A stretch of DNA of 64,000 nucleotides, from assembly GCA_900755095.1 (NCBI GenBank), contig CAAEFE010000120.1, forward strand, positions 47,998-111,997, in the 5' to 3' direction. The notes beneath the pieces were generated by a model. The model ran no database searches, had not been told where the DNA came from, and was given only the letters and a program-made list of their open reading frames with translations. Made by a program: the position numbers and the translations under genes. Source of the DNA: an uncultured Bacteroides sp. Lineage in GTDB: Bacteria; Bacteroidota; Bacteroidia; Bacteroidales; Bacteroidaceae. Below are positions 52,365 through 61,954 of this stretch, in pieces (positions within the stretch are counted from its first letter, which is position 1; the number at the start of each line of letters is the position of its first letter).

Positions 52365-54347
52365 TCATTTTTCTGTTGATTCCTGTTTTTTGATAGGATG
52401 AGAAAAGATAAATCGGGCGCCATTTTTGTAATTCTTGTCAATCCAGATATCACCTCCCATATATTGGATGGTCAGTTTGCAGATAGCCAGTCCCAATCCT
52501 GTACCCTGTACGAACTCGTTCAGCTTTTCGAAACGTTGGAATACCAGCTCCTGTTTATCTTCGGGGATTCCGGTGCCGGTATCAGTTACCGAGAACAGCA
52601 TACATTGCTTTTTTTCGTCCACTTCATAATCCAGCGTAATACTTCCTCCGGCAGGAGTGAATTTCAAGGCATTGTTCAGCAGATTGATAATAATCTGCTG
52701 CAGGCGCAAGGGATCTGTGTAGAGCATGTAAGGCTCTTTAGGCATTTGCAGTTTAATGTCTACATCCATTGTCTTGTTCCGGTTGGTCAGAGTAATCATA
52801 TTCTGGCAATGGTTCACCAGCTCACACCATTCATAGTTGAATTGCAGTTTTCCTGATTCCAGACGTGATATATCCAGTACATCACTAATCAGTTGGAGCA
52901 ACAGATTGGAGTTGGTCTGGACAATATCTGCGTATTCTTTCAGTTCGTTATTCTGCTCTACCGAACCGATAATCAGACTGGAGAAACCGACAATAGCATT
53001 TAGCGGAGTCCGTATCTCGTGGCTCATATTCGAAACAAAGGCACTTTTCAGCTGATTAGCTTCTTCGGCGCGCTCTTTAGCATCACGCAATTCGACTTCA
53101 GACTCTTCCAGTTTCTTTTTATCTTCCCGTAGTTGTTTCGTAGTTCTTTCAAGGTGATTCTTCAGGATTTTAGTCCGGTAATAGTAATACAGCGAAATCA
53201 TTAGACTTCCTACTAATACGAGAAATATAATCAGGATGAATTGCACTTCTGTCTTATAGGCCACAAAGAACGGGATGGGCTGATTGATTACCATTGAGTT
53301 GACAGGTAACTTCTTGTTTCCAAATCCCCATTCCTTTAGTTTCTTCGCATCAAATTTATATCTGTTGGGTAAGATATTGATGCTGCTGATACCCGTTTCC
53401 TTTTGGTCTAAAAAGCGGTAAGCATATTCTCCCATGCTTTTTCCCACTCCTTCATATTGCGGGACATATCCTCCGATAGCCCAGTAACCTATTGCGGTAG
53501 AAGTCATGCTGAACATAGGCAGGAGAGGATTGGCTTTGGAAAAAGCATAAACGGAGTTATTCATGTAAGTAATACCCCGGTTATCGATTCTCCAGATGCC
53601 AAGCAACATGACTGTGTTTCTGGGAAGATTGCGCAATTGACTGGCAGCCATATCGAGTGTATGGATGCGGCCATCGACGTAGGTGATAGACAACTGTGGG
53701 AAATGTTGCAGGTTTTTCTTGAACCATGCCAGTTCGGCAAGTCCGTTGTATGTGTTATCCGATACAAATACAAGGTGTTCTGTTTCCGGATAGAAATCCT
53801 GTATCATTTCAATATCTTTTTTAATGTCATATTCGTATGTGCTACAATATCTTACGTTGTATTCCTTCATGCGTTCCATTAAGTTAATGCTTTCGGGATT
53901 ATAGCTTCGGATGTCGGTCGAATCCTCCGGAATACGTATTCCGTTGCGTGACGCCATTGCACAGAAAACAGGAAGCTGCTTGTACTTTTCATCTTCGAGA
54001 TGAAGGAAACTGCTCCATGCTTCACCACCCAGGAGAATAACTAATTTGGCTTTCGGATGTTTGTCGAGAATATCAGTTAATATTTTTTTCCATTGATGCG
54101 CCTGCGTTAAGTCTGTTGCATTCATATTTTCTACCATGGTCGAATATCTTCCTCCCAATTGGGTGTAGGTTTCTACAAATGTGCTGATGTTATCGTAGGT
54201 ATATTTAGTGTCAGAATTATAAGAGGTGATAAACAGGATTTCTTCCTCAGATTCTTCTGTGGTGGCAGCATTGCCGAAAAGGGGGAGGAAAAGGAGTACG
54301 GCAATGGAGACAATAAATCGTATTTTTTTTCTTTTATACAGTATCAT
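52365..54347 (-). CDS. sensor histidine kinase with ABC-type ligand-binding domain
   Basis: The 660-residue protein has an N-terminal signal/membrane segment (about 9-28), a periplasmic domain (about 35-365) resembling ABC substrate-binding proteins ([26 protein letters not shown]), one membrane helix (about 370-395), a coiled coil, HisKA with phospho-accepting His443 ([17 protein letters not shown]), and HATPase blocks ([27 protein letters not shown]). There is no receiver or DNA-binding domain and no response regulator next door, so the partner is elsewhere. The ligand is unknown. Confidence 0.93.
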   Translation of the reverse strand: MILYKRKKIRFIVSIAVLLFLPLFGNAATTEESEEEILFITSYNSDTKYTYDNISTFVETYTQLGGRYSTMVENMNATDLTQAHQWKKILTDILDKHPKAKLVILLGGEAWSSFLHLEDEKYKQLPVFCAMASRNGIRIPEDSTDIRSYNPESINLMERMKEYNVRYCSTYEYDIKKDIEMIQDFYPETEHLVFVSDNTYNGLAELAWFKKNLQHFPQLSITYVDGRIHTLDMAASQLRNLPRNTVMLLGIWRIDNRGITYMNNSVYAFSKANPLLPMFSMTSTAIGYWAIGGYVPQYEGVGKSMGEYAYRFLDQKETGISSINILPNRYKFDAKKLKEWGFGNKKLPVNSMVINQPIPFFVAYKTEVQFILIIFLVLVGSLMISLYYYYRTKILKNHLERTTKQLREDKKKLEESEVELRDAKERAEEANQLKSAFVSNMSHEIRTPLNAIVGFSSLIIGSVEQNNELKEYADIVQTNSNLLLQLISDVLDISRLESGKLQFNYEWCELVNHCQNMITLTNRNKTMDVDIKLQMPKEPYMLYTDPLRLQQIIINLLNNALKFTPAGGSITLDYEVDEKKQCMLFSVTDTGTGIPEDKQELVFQRFEKLNEFVQGTGLGLAICKLTIQYMGGDIWIDKNYKNGARFIFSHPIKKQESTEK

Positions 54348-54376
54348 AATTGTTTGTTATGTTGTTTTATGAGTTG

Positions 54377-54384
54377 CAAAAATA
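54377..54384 (-). promoter_or_regulatory. -7 promoter box for the histidine kinase
   Basis: On the - strand this reads TATTTTTG, 29 bases before the start. Confidence 0.55.
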
Positions 54385-54433
54385 CAACTAATGCATCTGA
54401 TATACAATAAAAGTCTGGTTCTTTTTAATCTGT

Positions 54434-54467
54434 AAAAAAGGTCGCTGTGAAAAACACAACGACCTTT
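54434..54467. terminator. bidirectional terminator after the superoxide dismutase gene
   Basis: A 14-bp stem with one wobble (54436-54449 with 54454-54467) has A residues on the left and T on the right, so it can stop - strand transcription from sodB. Confidence 0.82.
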
Positions 54468-54498
54468 TCCATAAGTATAGTTTAGCTTGTAAATTTGC

Positions 54499-55080
54499 TT
54501 ACATTCTTTTTTCAACCACATCCCAGTCGATGATATCCCACAGGGCGTTTACGTGGTCGGCACGGCGGTTCTGGTAATCCAGATAATAGGAGTGTTCCCA
54601 AACGTCAAATCCAAGAAGTGGTTTCAAACCGGCACGTACCGGATTGCTGCCGTTCCCCTCTTTAGTGATTTTCAGTTTACCGTCTTTATCTACGGATAGC
54701 CAAGCCCATCCTGAACCAAACAATCCGACTGCTGCTGCATTGAATTCTTTCTTGAAGTTTTCAAAGCTGCCAAAGTCACGTTTGATGGCTTCTCCCAGTT
54801 TACCGGCCGGCTCCTTCTTTGAAGGTTTCGGGGCAAATTGCAGGAAGTACAGGTTGTGGTTCAATACTTGTCCGGCGTTATTGAATATAGCTCCATCCGG
54901 TGCGGCTGCAACGATTTCTTCTACCGTTTTACCTTCATATTCTGTTCCGGGCACGAGGCTATTCAGATTATTTACATACGTTTGTAGATGTTTTCCGTAA
55001 TGGAAATCTATTGTTTGCTGACTGATTACAGGTTCCAACGCATTGTTAGCGTAAGGAAGTTTAGGCATTTCGTAAGTCAT
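54499..55080 (-). CDS. sodB: iron superoxide dismutase
   Basis: From MTYEMPKLPY the protein has 193 residues and the Fe/Mn-SOD signatures LNHNLYFLQF, FGSGWAWLS and DVWEHSYYLDYQNRR, including metal ligands from His and Asp. It detoxifies superoxide when the anaerobe meets oxygen. An in-frame start at 55116 would add 12 residues (MNTILMSLIMMT), which is unlike known Bacteroides SODs, so the later start is preferred. Confidence 0.95.
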   Translation of the reverse strand: MTYEMPKLPYANNALEPVISQQTIDFHYGKHLQTYVNNLNSLVPGTEYEGKTVEEIVAAAPDGAIFNNAGQVLNHNLYFLQFAPKPSKKEPAGKLGEAIKRDFGSFENFKKEFNAAAVGLFGSGWAWLSVDKDGKLKITKEGNGSNPVRAGLKPLLGFDVWEHSYYLDYQNRRADHVNALWDIIDWDVVEKRM

Positions 55081-55191
55081 GGTCATCATAATTAAAGACA
55101 TTAATATAGTATTCATAATGTTACAAGTTTTAATTGGCTTGTTATACTATAATAACAGAAGCCCTTTGCAAAATGTTCACAGCATCTTACT

Positions 55192-56931
55192 TTATTTGTA
55201 AATGTACTGTATACGTTCCACTTCTTTCGGATGCTCACGGTCGGTCCGGCAGATCCATTGGCCCGTATTATCATATTCATAATAAGAATTGCTATCGATC
55301 TGGTTTCCGTATTTATCGTACAGGCAGGTCAGGCATCCCGATGTTTTCTGGTTATTGCCTAAAATCCGTTGGTAAACGATTTGTGTCAGATAACCGTATT
55401 TATCGTATTCATAAGCATCTTTTTGTGAAATAATCTGATCCGAAGAATTTGCAAAAAGCAGGTTTTGATGTTGGGATGAAATCAATCTGCCTTTATCATC
55501 ATATTTGTTTGCGGTGTACGCCTGAAGTTCTCCATTCTTATTATACTCTTTGGTTTCGGTCAATAACCCCTGTTTATTATAGGAACTTATGATGACTCTT
55601 CCATCTGTATACTTGAGCGAATCACTCTCGATACTTCCGTCCGTACCTATACGGCGTGTCCGTCGGTAGAGATCCGTTTTGGTTTTCGGATTCGTTTGCA
55701 CTTCAAAGATGCAGTGACCTTGCGGATCGTATAATCTGTTCGTTTGTATTTCATTGCTTGGCTGACCGTTCTTTACGGTAAGCGACAATGTAGAAATGAG
55801 CTGCCCTTTATCATCATACGAATAAGTGGTCGAGGTATTTCCCGTACTGTCATTTTCCGCAGACTTAATCAATCGTCCTCCATTATAGTATTTCACAGAA
55901 GTAGGAGTGAATATGATTGTTTGCAGAATAAACGGTGTCCGTAGTGCATTGGCCTGGTCACGAAATTCCTTATACCTGTGTGTGCAAAGAAAATCCTGCA
56001 GCATACTCAAAGATTCGGAATTGACAATGGCAGCTTTTAAAAGCTCAAAATCAGCTTTTTCACTAAGATATTCAAGGTCGTCCAGATGAGTACGTGCTGT
56101 AGAAGTCAGGTAAGGTGATTGCTTATACTCGTCAATAATCTGCCGGATGGCTGTTGCGTTTCCTTTCTCCCGGAGGCTGTCGATTCCTTGAAACAGAAAA
56201 TCATCGTATAACGCGCGAACTTCCGGAAGGAATGGACGCGTGTCTTTATCCGTGAAGAATTTCTGCATGTTGGCGTTATCAAAAAATGCCTTGAAATTCG
56301 CTGATGTCGGATTACTCTTTACAATCTGGTAAAGCCGTTTGTTTTCCGCAGTGTTGATTTGAGAGATAAATTTGCCGTTCGGATATTCCGTGATGTACGT
56401 TTGATAAATATTCAGCGTAGGTGTTTTCAGCATACCTTCCAGTAAAGCCATTTCACGGATGTCCCGCACCTTTTGCAAGATGGCAGAATCTCCCGGATAA
56501 CCGCTTGACTGGATACTGTCCATCAACGTCTTGCTAAAAGGGATTTGATCTTTCGAAGCTTCCAGAATGGAGATAACAGCCAGTTCCGCTTTGTTTTGTA
56601 CGTTGGAAAGTTGTATTTTCTCTTCTTCACAGATATTGGGAAAATAAGCTTTCGTTGCCCTTTCGTAGCATCCGAAATAGTTGGTGGCAGCCTGTTCGCT
56701 TTGCTCGTTCCACAATCCGTTGAGCACATCCAATAATGCCAGTTCCTCGGCATAATAGATTTGTGTCTCGTCATCTATCTTATCACGGTTTTTCTGCCAT
56801 TTGTCGGCGTCATTATCGTTCAGATACCTTAGCAGCTTTTCCAGGCGGCTCTGCTTTTGTGCCATTGCCTGTGGAATGCAGGCGACCAGAAACAAACTCA
56901 AAATAATCGATAAAAATATACTTCTTTTCAT
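55192..56931 (-). CDS. exported lipoprotein-like protein with YD-type repeats
   Basis: The 579-residue protein has a signal with a lipobox-like LVAC (Cys18); cleavage at AMA-QKQ is an alternative. Residues about 25-320 are helical and acidic with no recognised domain. From about 340 on there are at least six repeats of the YD/RHS type (YDDKGQLIST, YDPQGHCIF, YDDKGRLISS, YDKYGYLTQI, YDKYGNQIDS, YDNTGQWICR). RHS-like repeats form a beta-shell in larger toxins, but this protein has no toxin tip. It may be a surface or periplasmic binding protein. Confidence 0.75.
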   Translation of the reverse strand: MKRSIFLSIILSLFLVACIPQAMAQKQSRLEKLLRYLNDNDADKWQKNRDKIDDETQIYYAEELALLDVLNGLWNEQSEQAATNYFGCYERATKAYFPNICEEEKIQLSNVQNKAELAVISILEASKDQIPFSKTLMDSIQSSGYPGDSAILQKVRDIREMALLEGMLKTPTLNIYQTYITEYPNGKFISQINTAENKRLYQIVKSNPTSANFKAFFDNANMQKFFTDKDTRPFLPEVRALYDDFLFQGIDSLREKGNATAIRQIIDEYKQSPYLTSTARTHLDDLEYLSEKADFELLKAAIVNSESLSMLQDFLCTHRYKEFRDQANALRTPFILQTIIFTPTSVKYYNGGRLIKSAENDSTGNTSTTYSYDDKGQLISTLSLTVKNGQPSNEIQTNRLYDPQGHCIFEVQTNPKTKTDLYRRTRRIGTDGSIESDSLKYTDGRVIISSYNKQGLLTETKEYNKNGELQAYTANKYDDKGRLISSQHQNLLFANSSDQIISQKDAYEYDKYGYLTQIVYQRILGNNQKTSGCLTCLYDKYGNQIDSNSYYEYDNTGQWICRTDREHPKEVERIQYIYK

Positions 56932-57005
56932 TGCTTTTTGGTGTTAGGTTAAAATAGTTAGTGATGAAAATTCATAAAAATACCTTCATTCTCGAATGAA
57001 TATTA

Positions 57006-57013
57006 TACTTTTG
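57006..57013 (+). promoter_or_regulatory. -7 promoter box for the helicase gene
   Basis: TACTTTTG matches TANNTTTG, 64 bases before the start. Confidence 0.5.
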
Positions 57014-57077
57014 TATTGAGAACAAATTTGAATGCCAAGGGTTTGTTAAAAATCCACATTGTTTTTATAATGCTGTT

Positions 57078-59456
57078 ATGAATACCAATTATATAGATGA
57101 ATTGAACGAGAGTCAGTGTGCTGCAGTGACTTATAATGACGGTCCTTCGCTGGTGATAGCCGGTGCAGGTTCGGGGAAGACGCGCGTATTGACTTATAAA
57201 ATCGCTTACTTGCTGGAACAGGAGAACGGCTACAATCCGTGGAATATCCTTGCACTGACCTTTACGAATAAGGCGGCGCGCGAGATGAAAGAGCGTATTG
57301 CCCGTCAGGTAGGTATGGAACGGGCACGTTATTTGTGGATGGGGACTTTCCATTCCATCTTCTCACGGATTCTTCGTGCCGAAGCAACATTTATCGGGTT
57401 CACTTCCCAGTTCACCATCTATGATACGGCTGATAGTAAGAGTCTGCTCCGTTCCATCATCAAAGAGATGGGATTGGACGAGAAAACTTATAAACCGGGA
57501 GTAGTGCAGGCACGCATCTCCAATGCCAAAAACCATTTGGTCACTCCTACGGGATACGCTGCCAATAAAGAGGCTTACGAAGGAGATATGGCTGCCAAGA
57601 TGCCTGCTATCCGTGATATCTATACTCGTTATTGGGACAGATGCCGTCAGGCGGGAGCGATGGATTTTGATGATTTATTGGTATATACCTATATTCTGTT
57701 TCGTGACTTTCCGGAAGTGCTGGCACGTTATCGCGATCAGTTCCGTTATGTATTGGTGGACGAGTATCAGGATACGAATTATGCGCAGCATAGCATTGTT
57801 CTACAACTGACTAAAGAAAATCAACGGGTCTGTGTAGTGGGAGACGATGCGCAAAGTATCTATTCTTTCCGTGGGGCGGATATTGACAATATTCTCTATT
57901 TTACAAAAATCTACCCCAATACGAAAGTTTTTAAACTGGAGCAGAATTATCGTTCCACACAAACCATTGTTTGTGCTGCCAATAGCTTGATTGAGAAGAA
58001 TGAACGCCAGATACGGAAAGCCGTGTTTTCGGAGAAAGAAAAGGGGGAACCTATCGGCGTATTTCAGGCGTATAGCGATGTGGAAGAGGGAGATATTGTA
58101 GCTAATAAGATTGCAGAGCTACGACGGGAGTATCGCTACGGATATGCTGATTTTGCCATCCTGTATCGTACGAATGCACAAAGCCGTGTTTTTGAAGAGG
58201 CTCTTCGGAAACGGAGTATACCTTATAAGATTTACGGAGGACTTTCGTTCTACCAGCGAAAAGAGATAAAAGATGTGATTGCTTATTTCCGTTTGGTAGT
58301 GAATCCGAATGATGAAGAAGCATTCAAGCGAATCATTAATTATCCGGCTCGTGGTATTGGAGATACGACAGTCGGGAAGATTATATCGGCGGCTACCGAT
58401 CATGGTGTAAGTCTTTGGGCGGCACTCTGTGAACCATTGAGTTACGGACTGGATATAAATAAAGGAACGCATGCAAAACTGCAAGGCTTTCGTGAATTGA
58501 TAGAAGGTTTCATTGTCGATCAGGCAGATAAGAACGCTTATGAAATAGGAACGAATATCATCCGTCAGTCCGGCATTATCAACGATGTTTGTCAGGACAC
58601 ATCCCCCGAGAATCTAAGCCGTAAGGAAAATATAGAAGAGTTGGTGAATGGAATGAATGACTTCTGCGCTTTGCGGCAGGAGGAGGGTAATCCGAATGTG
58701 TCTCTTACCGATTTCCTTTCGGAGATTGCATTGCTTACCGATCAGGATTCCGACAAGGCGGATGATGGGGAAAAGATAACGTTGATGACAGTTCATTCGG
58801 CTAAAGGATTGGAGTTTAAGAATGTATTTGTGGTCGGTCTGGAAGAAAACCTGTTTCCCAGTGGGATGGTAGGAGATTCTCCCCGGGCACTGGAAGAAGA
58901 ACGTCGTTTGTTCTATGTAGCTATTACTCGTGCGGAGGAACATTGTTATCTGTCTTTTGCCAAAACCCGTTTCCGTTATGGAAAGATGGAATTTGGAAGC
59001 CCCAGTCGTTTCTTGCGTGATATCGATGTTCATTACTTGCAATTGCCGCATGAGGCAGGAGTGAGCCGTGCTGTCGATGAAGGTGCAGGACGTTTCCGTA
59101 GAGAGATTGAAGGAGGATTCACCCGTTCAGCTTCTCCGTCGCGTGCCCCTTTCGGAAGTACATCTTCCGAACAGCGTGAACGTCCGAAAGCACAGATCAT
59201 TGCTCCCAGCGTACCGAGGAATTTGAAGAAAGTTAGTACTGTTAGCCCAAGTAGCGGTGCACAGGCAACCTCTTTCACTTCAGCATCGGTAGCAGGAGTA
59301 CAGGCCGGACAGATGATAGAGCACGAACGTTTCGGATTGGGTGAAGTGATTAAAGTAGAAGGAACGGGAGACAATGCGAAAGCAACTATTCATTTTAAAA
59401 ATGCGGGAGACAAACAACTATTATTACGTTTCGCTCGTTTTAAAGTGGTAGAATAA
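57078..59456 (+). CDS. UvrD/PcrA-type ATP-dependent DNA helicase
   Basis: The 792-residue superfamily 1 helicase has Walker A GAGSGKT (29-35), NILALTFTNKAAREMK (motif Ia), VDEYQDTN (motif II), GDDAQSIYSFRGA (motif III), LEQNYRS (motif IV), LMTVHSAKGLEF (motif V) and VAITRAEEHCYLSFA (motif VI). It unwinds DNA in repair or replication restart. The C-terminal part (about 660-760) is a Ser/Arg-rich linker ending in a small domain VGQMIEHERFGLGEVI-like, typical of PcrA. A lipoprotein gene starts 25 bases later. Confidence 0.96.
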   Translation: MNTNYIDELNESQCAAVTYNDGPSLVIAGAGSGKTRVLTYKIAYLLEQENGYNPWNILALTFTNKAAREMKERIARQVGMERARYLWMGTFHSIFSRILRAEATFIGFTSQFTIYDTADSKSLLRSIIKEMGLDEKTYKPGVVQARISNAKNHLVTPTGYAANKEAYEGDMAAKMPAIRDIYTRYWDRCRQAGAMDFDDLLVYTYILFRDFPEVLARYRDQFRYVLVDEYQDTNYAQHSIVLQLTKENQRVCVVGDDAQSIYSFRGADIDNILYFTKIYPNTKVFKLEQNYRSTQTIVCAANSLIEKNERQIRKAVFSEKEKGEPIGVFQAYSDVEEGDIVANKIAELRREYRYGYADFAILYRTNAQSRVFEEALRKRSIPYKIYGGLSFYQRKEIKDVIAYFRLVVNPNDEEAFKRIINYPARGIGDTTVGKIISAATDHGVSLWAALCEPLSYGLDINKGTHAKLQGFRELIEGFIVDQADKNAYEIGTNIIRQSGIINDVCQDTSPENLSRKENIEELVNGMNDFCALRQEEGNPNVSLTDFLSEIALLTDQDSDKADDGEKITLMTVHSAKGLEFKNVFVVGLEENLFPSGMVGDSPRALEEERRLFYVAITRAEEHCYLSFAKTRFRYGKMEFGSPSRFLRDIDVHYLQLPHEAGVSRAVDEGAGRFRREIEGGFTRSASPSRAPFGSTSSEQRERPKAQIIAPSVPRNLKKVSTVSPSSGAQATSFTSASVAGVQAGQMIEHERFGLGEVIKVEGTGDNAKATIHFKNAGDKQLLLRFARFKVVE

Positions 59457-59481
59457 ATAATAACACTAAATAGAGAGACTC

Positions 59482-60171
59482 ATGAAGAAACAACTAACAG
59501 TAATTTTGCTTTCCGCTTTGATTTTGAGTGGATGTGCGTCGGGGCGTATGGGAAATCCGGGAGCTATCATGGCAGGTGCTTCTATCGGAGGTAGTCTGGG
59601 AAGTTCGATAGGCGGACTTATCGGAGATAATAATCATGGCTGGAGGGGCGGTTACCGTGGTTCTGCTATTGGGAATATTGTGGGAACCATTGCCGGTGCG
59701 GCTATTGGAAACGCGTTGACGGCGCCGAGACAAGAGCAAATAGAGGAAGATGCGTATATTCCTGAAGTGAGAGAAGTCCGTGTGCAAAAATATAAGAAGC
59801 AGCCGGTGCAGCAGCCTATTTCTCAACTGAAGTTGCGCAAGATCCGTTTTATAGATGATAATCGCAGTCATGTGATTGATGCGGGAGAAAATAGCAAGAT
59901 AATTTTTGAGATTATGAATGAAGGGAGAAATCCTGTTTATAATGTAGTTCCTGTGGTAGAAACGGTGGGGAAGGTGAAGCATCTCGGCATTTCTCCTTCT
60001 GTGATGGTGGAGGAAATTCTTCCGGGTGAAGGCATCCGTTATACCGCTTCCATTCACGCAGGTGAAAAATTGAAAGACGGTGAAGTGACATTCCGTGTCG
60101 CAGTGGCGGACGAGAATGGAGTGATTTGTGATTCGCAAGAATTTACCCTGCCTACACAGCGCGGAAACTAG
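59482..60171 (+). CDS. glycine-zipper lipoprotein
   Basis: The 229-residue protein has a lipoprotein signal with lipobox LSGC (Cys18), then Gly-rich segments (GASIGGSLGSSIGGLIGD and GNIVGTIAGAAIGNALTA) that resemble glycine-zipper membrane inserts, a charged linker with EEDAYIPEVRE, and a beta-rich C-terminal domain (KIRFIDDNRSHVIDAGE; FRVAVADENGVICDSQEF) that looks like a small Ig- or CARDB-like fold. It probably sits in the outer membrane and touches the periplasm. Function unknown. Confidence 0.85.
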   Translation: MKKQLTVILLSALILSGCASGRMGNPGAIMAGASIGGSLGSSIGGLIGDNNHGWRGGYRGSAIGNIVGTIAGAAIGNALTAPRQEQIEEDAYIPEVREVRVQKYKKQPVQQPISQLKLRKIRFIDDNRSHVIDAGENSKIIFEIMNEGRNPVYNVVPVVETVGKVKHLGISPSVMVEEILPGEGIRYTASIHAGEKLKDGEVTFRVAVADENGVICDSQEFTLPTQRGN

Positions 60172-60198
60172 AAATAACAGCCCGAATATCCGGTTTAA

Positions 60199-60277
60199 AC
60201 ATAGTGACGGTATATGCCTGGAATAGTGACGCTATCCTAAGCATATACCGTCACTATGTTGGTGGGATAGCGTCACT
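60199..60277. repeat. interleaved inverted repeats A-B-A'-B'
   Basis: Perfect 19-bp arms A (60199-60217) and A' (60241-60259) interleave with perfect 13-bp arms B (60225-60237) and B' (60265-60277). All four arms contain AGTGACG or its complement CGTCACT. The order is that of an H-type pseudoknot if transcribed, or four related half-sites if bound by a protein. Confidence 0.9.
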
Positions 60278-60400
60278 CTTTTCGGAGTATCTTTTTCTTT
60301 TCATAAGCAGTGCTGACTCACTTTTTCTGCAATAATATTATTTCTGTCATGATGTATAATTATTAGGGCATCTATTAGTATCATGAAATCGTAATATTAT

Positions 60401-60408
60401 TATCTTTG
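60401..60408 (+). promoter_or_regulatory. -7 box for the TonB-domain gene
   Basis: TATCTTTG matches TANNTTTG and lies 42 bases before the preferred start at 60451. Confidence 0.5.
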
Positions 60409-60450
60409 TTGGTAAATGATAAAAACCTGAAAAACAGGAGGAAAAAGATA

Positions 60451-61806
60451 ATGAATAAATTTTATTTTATCTTATTGTTGTGTTTGTTTTCATCCTGTAG
60501 GATAAACAAGACAAACCATGTAGAAACATGCAAAACTGAAAATGACAGTACAGAACAGTTCTATGACCAGTCGGAGGGTATGGAAATATTGGATACACTG
60601 GGTAAGGTTTATGGTAATGAACCTCATATAGCCGGGTTGTCTTTGGAAACTCCCAACTGCCCCGACTTTATTGAAGGTATCTATTTTGATAAAGCTACTC
60701 TTGTTTTTCAGGTCACAGGAGATACAGTCAAAGCACGGCAGATATTGGAAAAGGCTTCCGGAAGTAAGAATTTCAGGCTGGAACTTATGGGTGGTAGTAA
60801 TTACTCGCAAACCCAGTTGCTCGCTATCCAGAAGGAGTTAAATAAGAAAATGGAAGAGTCGGGATATGAGAATATAAAAAGGAATGTAACGGGATATGGT
60901 GTAGGATTGCGACATATAGAAATCCGTCTGATTGTGAATACTCCCGAAAAACAAAAAGAATTCCGGGAGAAGATTATGGACTCGCCTGCTTTTCAATTTA
61001 GTGGTGTGACAGAGCCGATTATCAATCAAAAAGTGGGTGTGAACCATATAAACGGTATTTATATCCGTCCCGAATATCCGGTTTATTCTACAGCTGCAGA
61101 ACAGGTAACATTCATTCTCAATAACTACAGCGGTGGAACAATAGAATGTGGAGAACGTTATTATGTTACTTTTGAAGATGAAAAGGGGATCTGGTGGGAA
61201 TTGCCTATGAATACCGCTTTTGTTAGCATAGCTTATGTTATACAGGATAAGAGAGAACGGGAGATGAGGGCTTCGCTTTATCCGGATGTGCATCCGAATA
61301 AAGCCGGACGTTACCGTTATTTTTACGAGGTGACCATCAACAGGAAACCTGTCTTGATGATGGCTGAATTTAGATTGTCGGACAATGAGAAGGAATGGAA
61401 AGAGGCAAAAAGAACGCCTTTACCCGAAGGATTGTTGACAATGAAGCAGGACAACACTCATCAGACGGTTGGGGAACAGGTGGAAGAACTGGTTTATGAT
61501 ATGGTGGAGGTTATGCCGGAATTTCCAGGAGGTGTACGCGCTATGCTTGATTTCATTAAGAAGAATATTCAGTATCCGGAAATAGCTCGCAAAAATGGCA
61601 TACAGGGGAGGGTGATTGTAGGAGTTGTGGTTGATAAGAATGGCTCTGTAACCAATCTGACTATCCTCAAAAGCATTGATCCTTATTTGGATAAAGAAGC
61701 TATCCGTGTTATCAGGCTTATGCCGAAGTGGAAACCGGGGACACAGATGGATAAACCGGTGAAGGTTAAATATGCTATTCCCGTAAGTTTTAAACTTGCC
61801 GATTAA
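60451..61806 (+). CDS. lipoprotein with C-terminal TonB domain
   Basis: I prefer the start MNKFYFILLLCLFSSC at 60451, where AGGAGG lies 9-14 bases upstream, over the Met at 60406. The resulting 451-residue protein has lipobox FSSC with Cys16. The middle contains beta-strand segments (YPVYSTAAEQVTFILNN; RYRYFYEVTINRKP). The last 90 residues form a TonB C-terminal domain (FPGGVRAMLDFIKKNIQYPE; GRVIVGVVVDKNGSVTNLTI). TonB energises outer-membrane import through an inner-membrane anchor, but here the anchor is a lipid, so the domain may serve in binding or in a different complex. Confidence 0.82.
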   Translation: MNKFYFILLLCLFSSCRINKTNHVETCKTENDSTEQFYDQSEGMEILDTLGKVYGNEPHIAGLSLETPNCPDFIEGIYFDKATLVFQVTGDTVKARQILEKASGSKNFRLELMGGSNYSQTQLLAIQKELNKKMEESGYENIKRNVTGYGVGLRHIEIRLIVNTPEKQKEFREKIMDSPAFQFSGVTEPIINQKVGVNHINGIYIRPEYPVYSTAAEQVTFILNNYSGGTIECGERYYVTFEDEKGIWWELPMNTAFVSIAYVIQDKREREMRASLYPDVHPNKAGRYRYFYEVTINRKPVLMMAEFRLSDNEKEWKEAKRTPLPEGLLTMKQDNTHQTVGEQVEELVYDMVEVMPEFPGGVRAMLDFIKKNIQYPEIARKNGIQGRVIVGVVVDKNGSVTNLTILKSIDPYLDKEAIRVIRLMPKWKPGTQMDKPVKVKYAIPVSFKLAD

Positions 61807-61861
61807 AGATAACAAATTCCGGAGATAAAACTAGGTTGGAGAAGTTGCTTTCATACCGAAA

Positions 61862-61954
61862 TAAGACTATACCTAAAACCATACCTAAAGCTATGCTTTA
61901 GCATCTGTAAAGCGTAGCTTTATCTAATCTAAAGCTACGCTTTTCATAGTCTTA
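61862..61954. repeat. palindrome cluster between convergent genes
   Basis: Three copies of the TAAAGC-NNN-GCTTTA palindrome lie at about 61886, 61908 and 61930, and an outer 8-bp inverted repeat (61862-61869 with 61947-61954) encloses them, overlapping the stop codon of the - strand reductase. The same unit occurs at 9291-9349. Confidence 0.75.

Noticed and set aside
55081..55116. Longer superoxide dismutase start
   Set aside because: The 12 extra residues are Met-rich and absent from remembered Bacteroides Fe-SOD sequences.
57003..57353. - strand ORF over the start of the helicase gene
   Set aside because: It is antisense to clear helicase motifs and lacks a start context.
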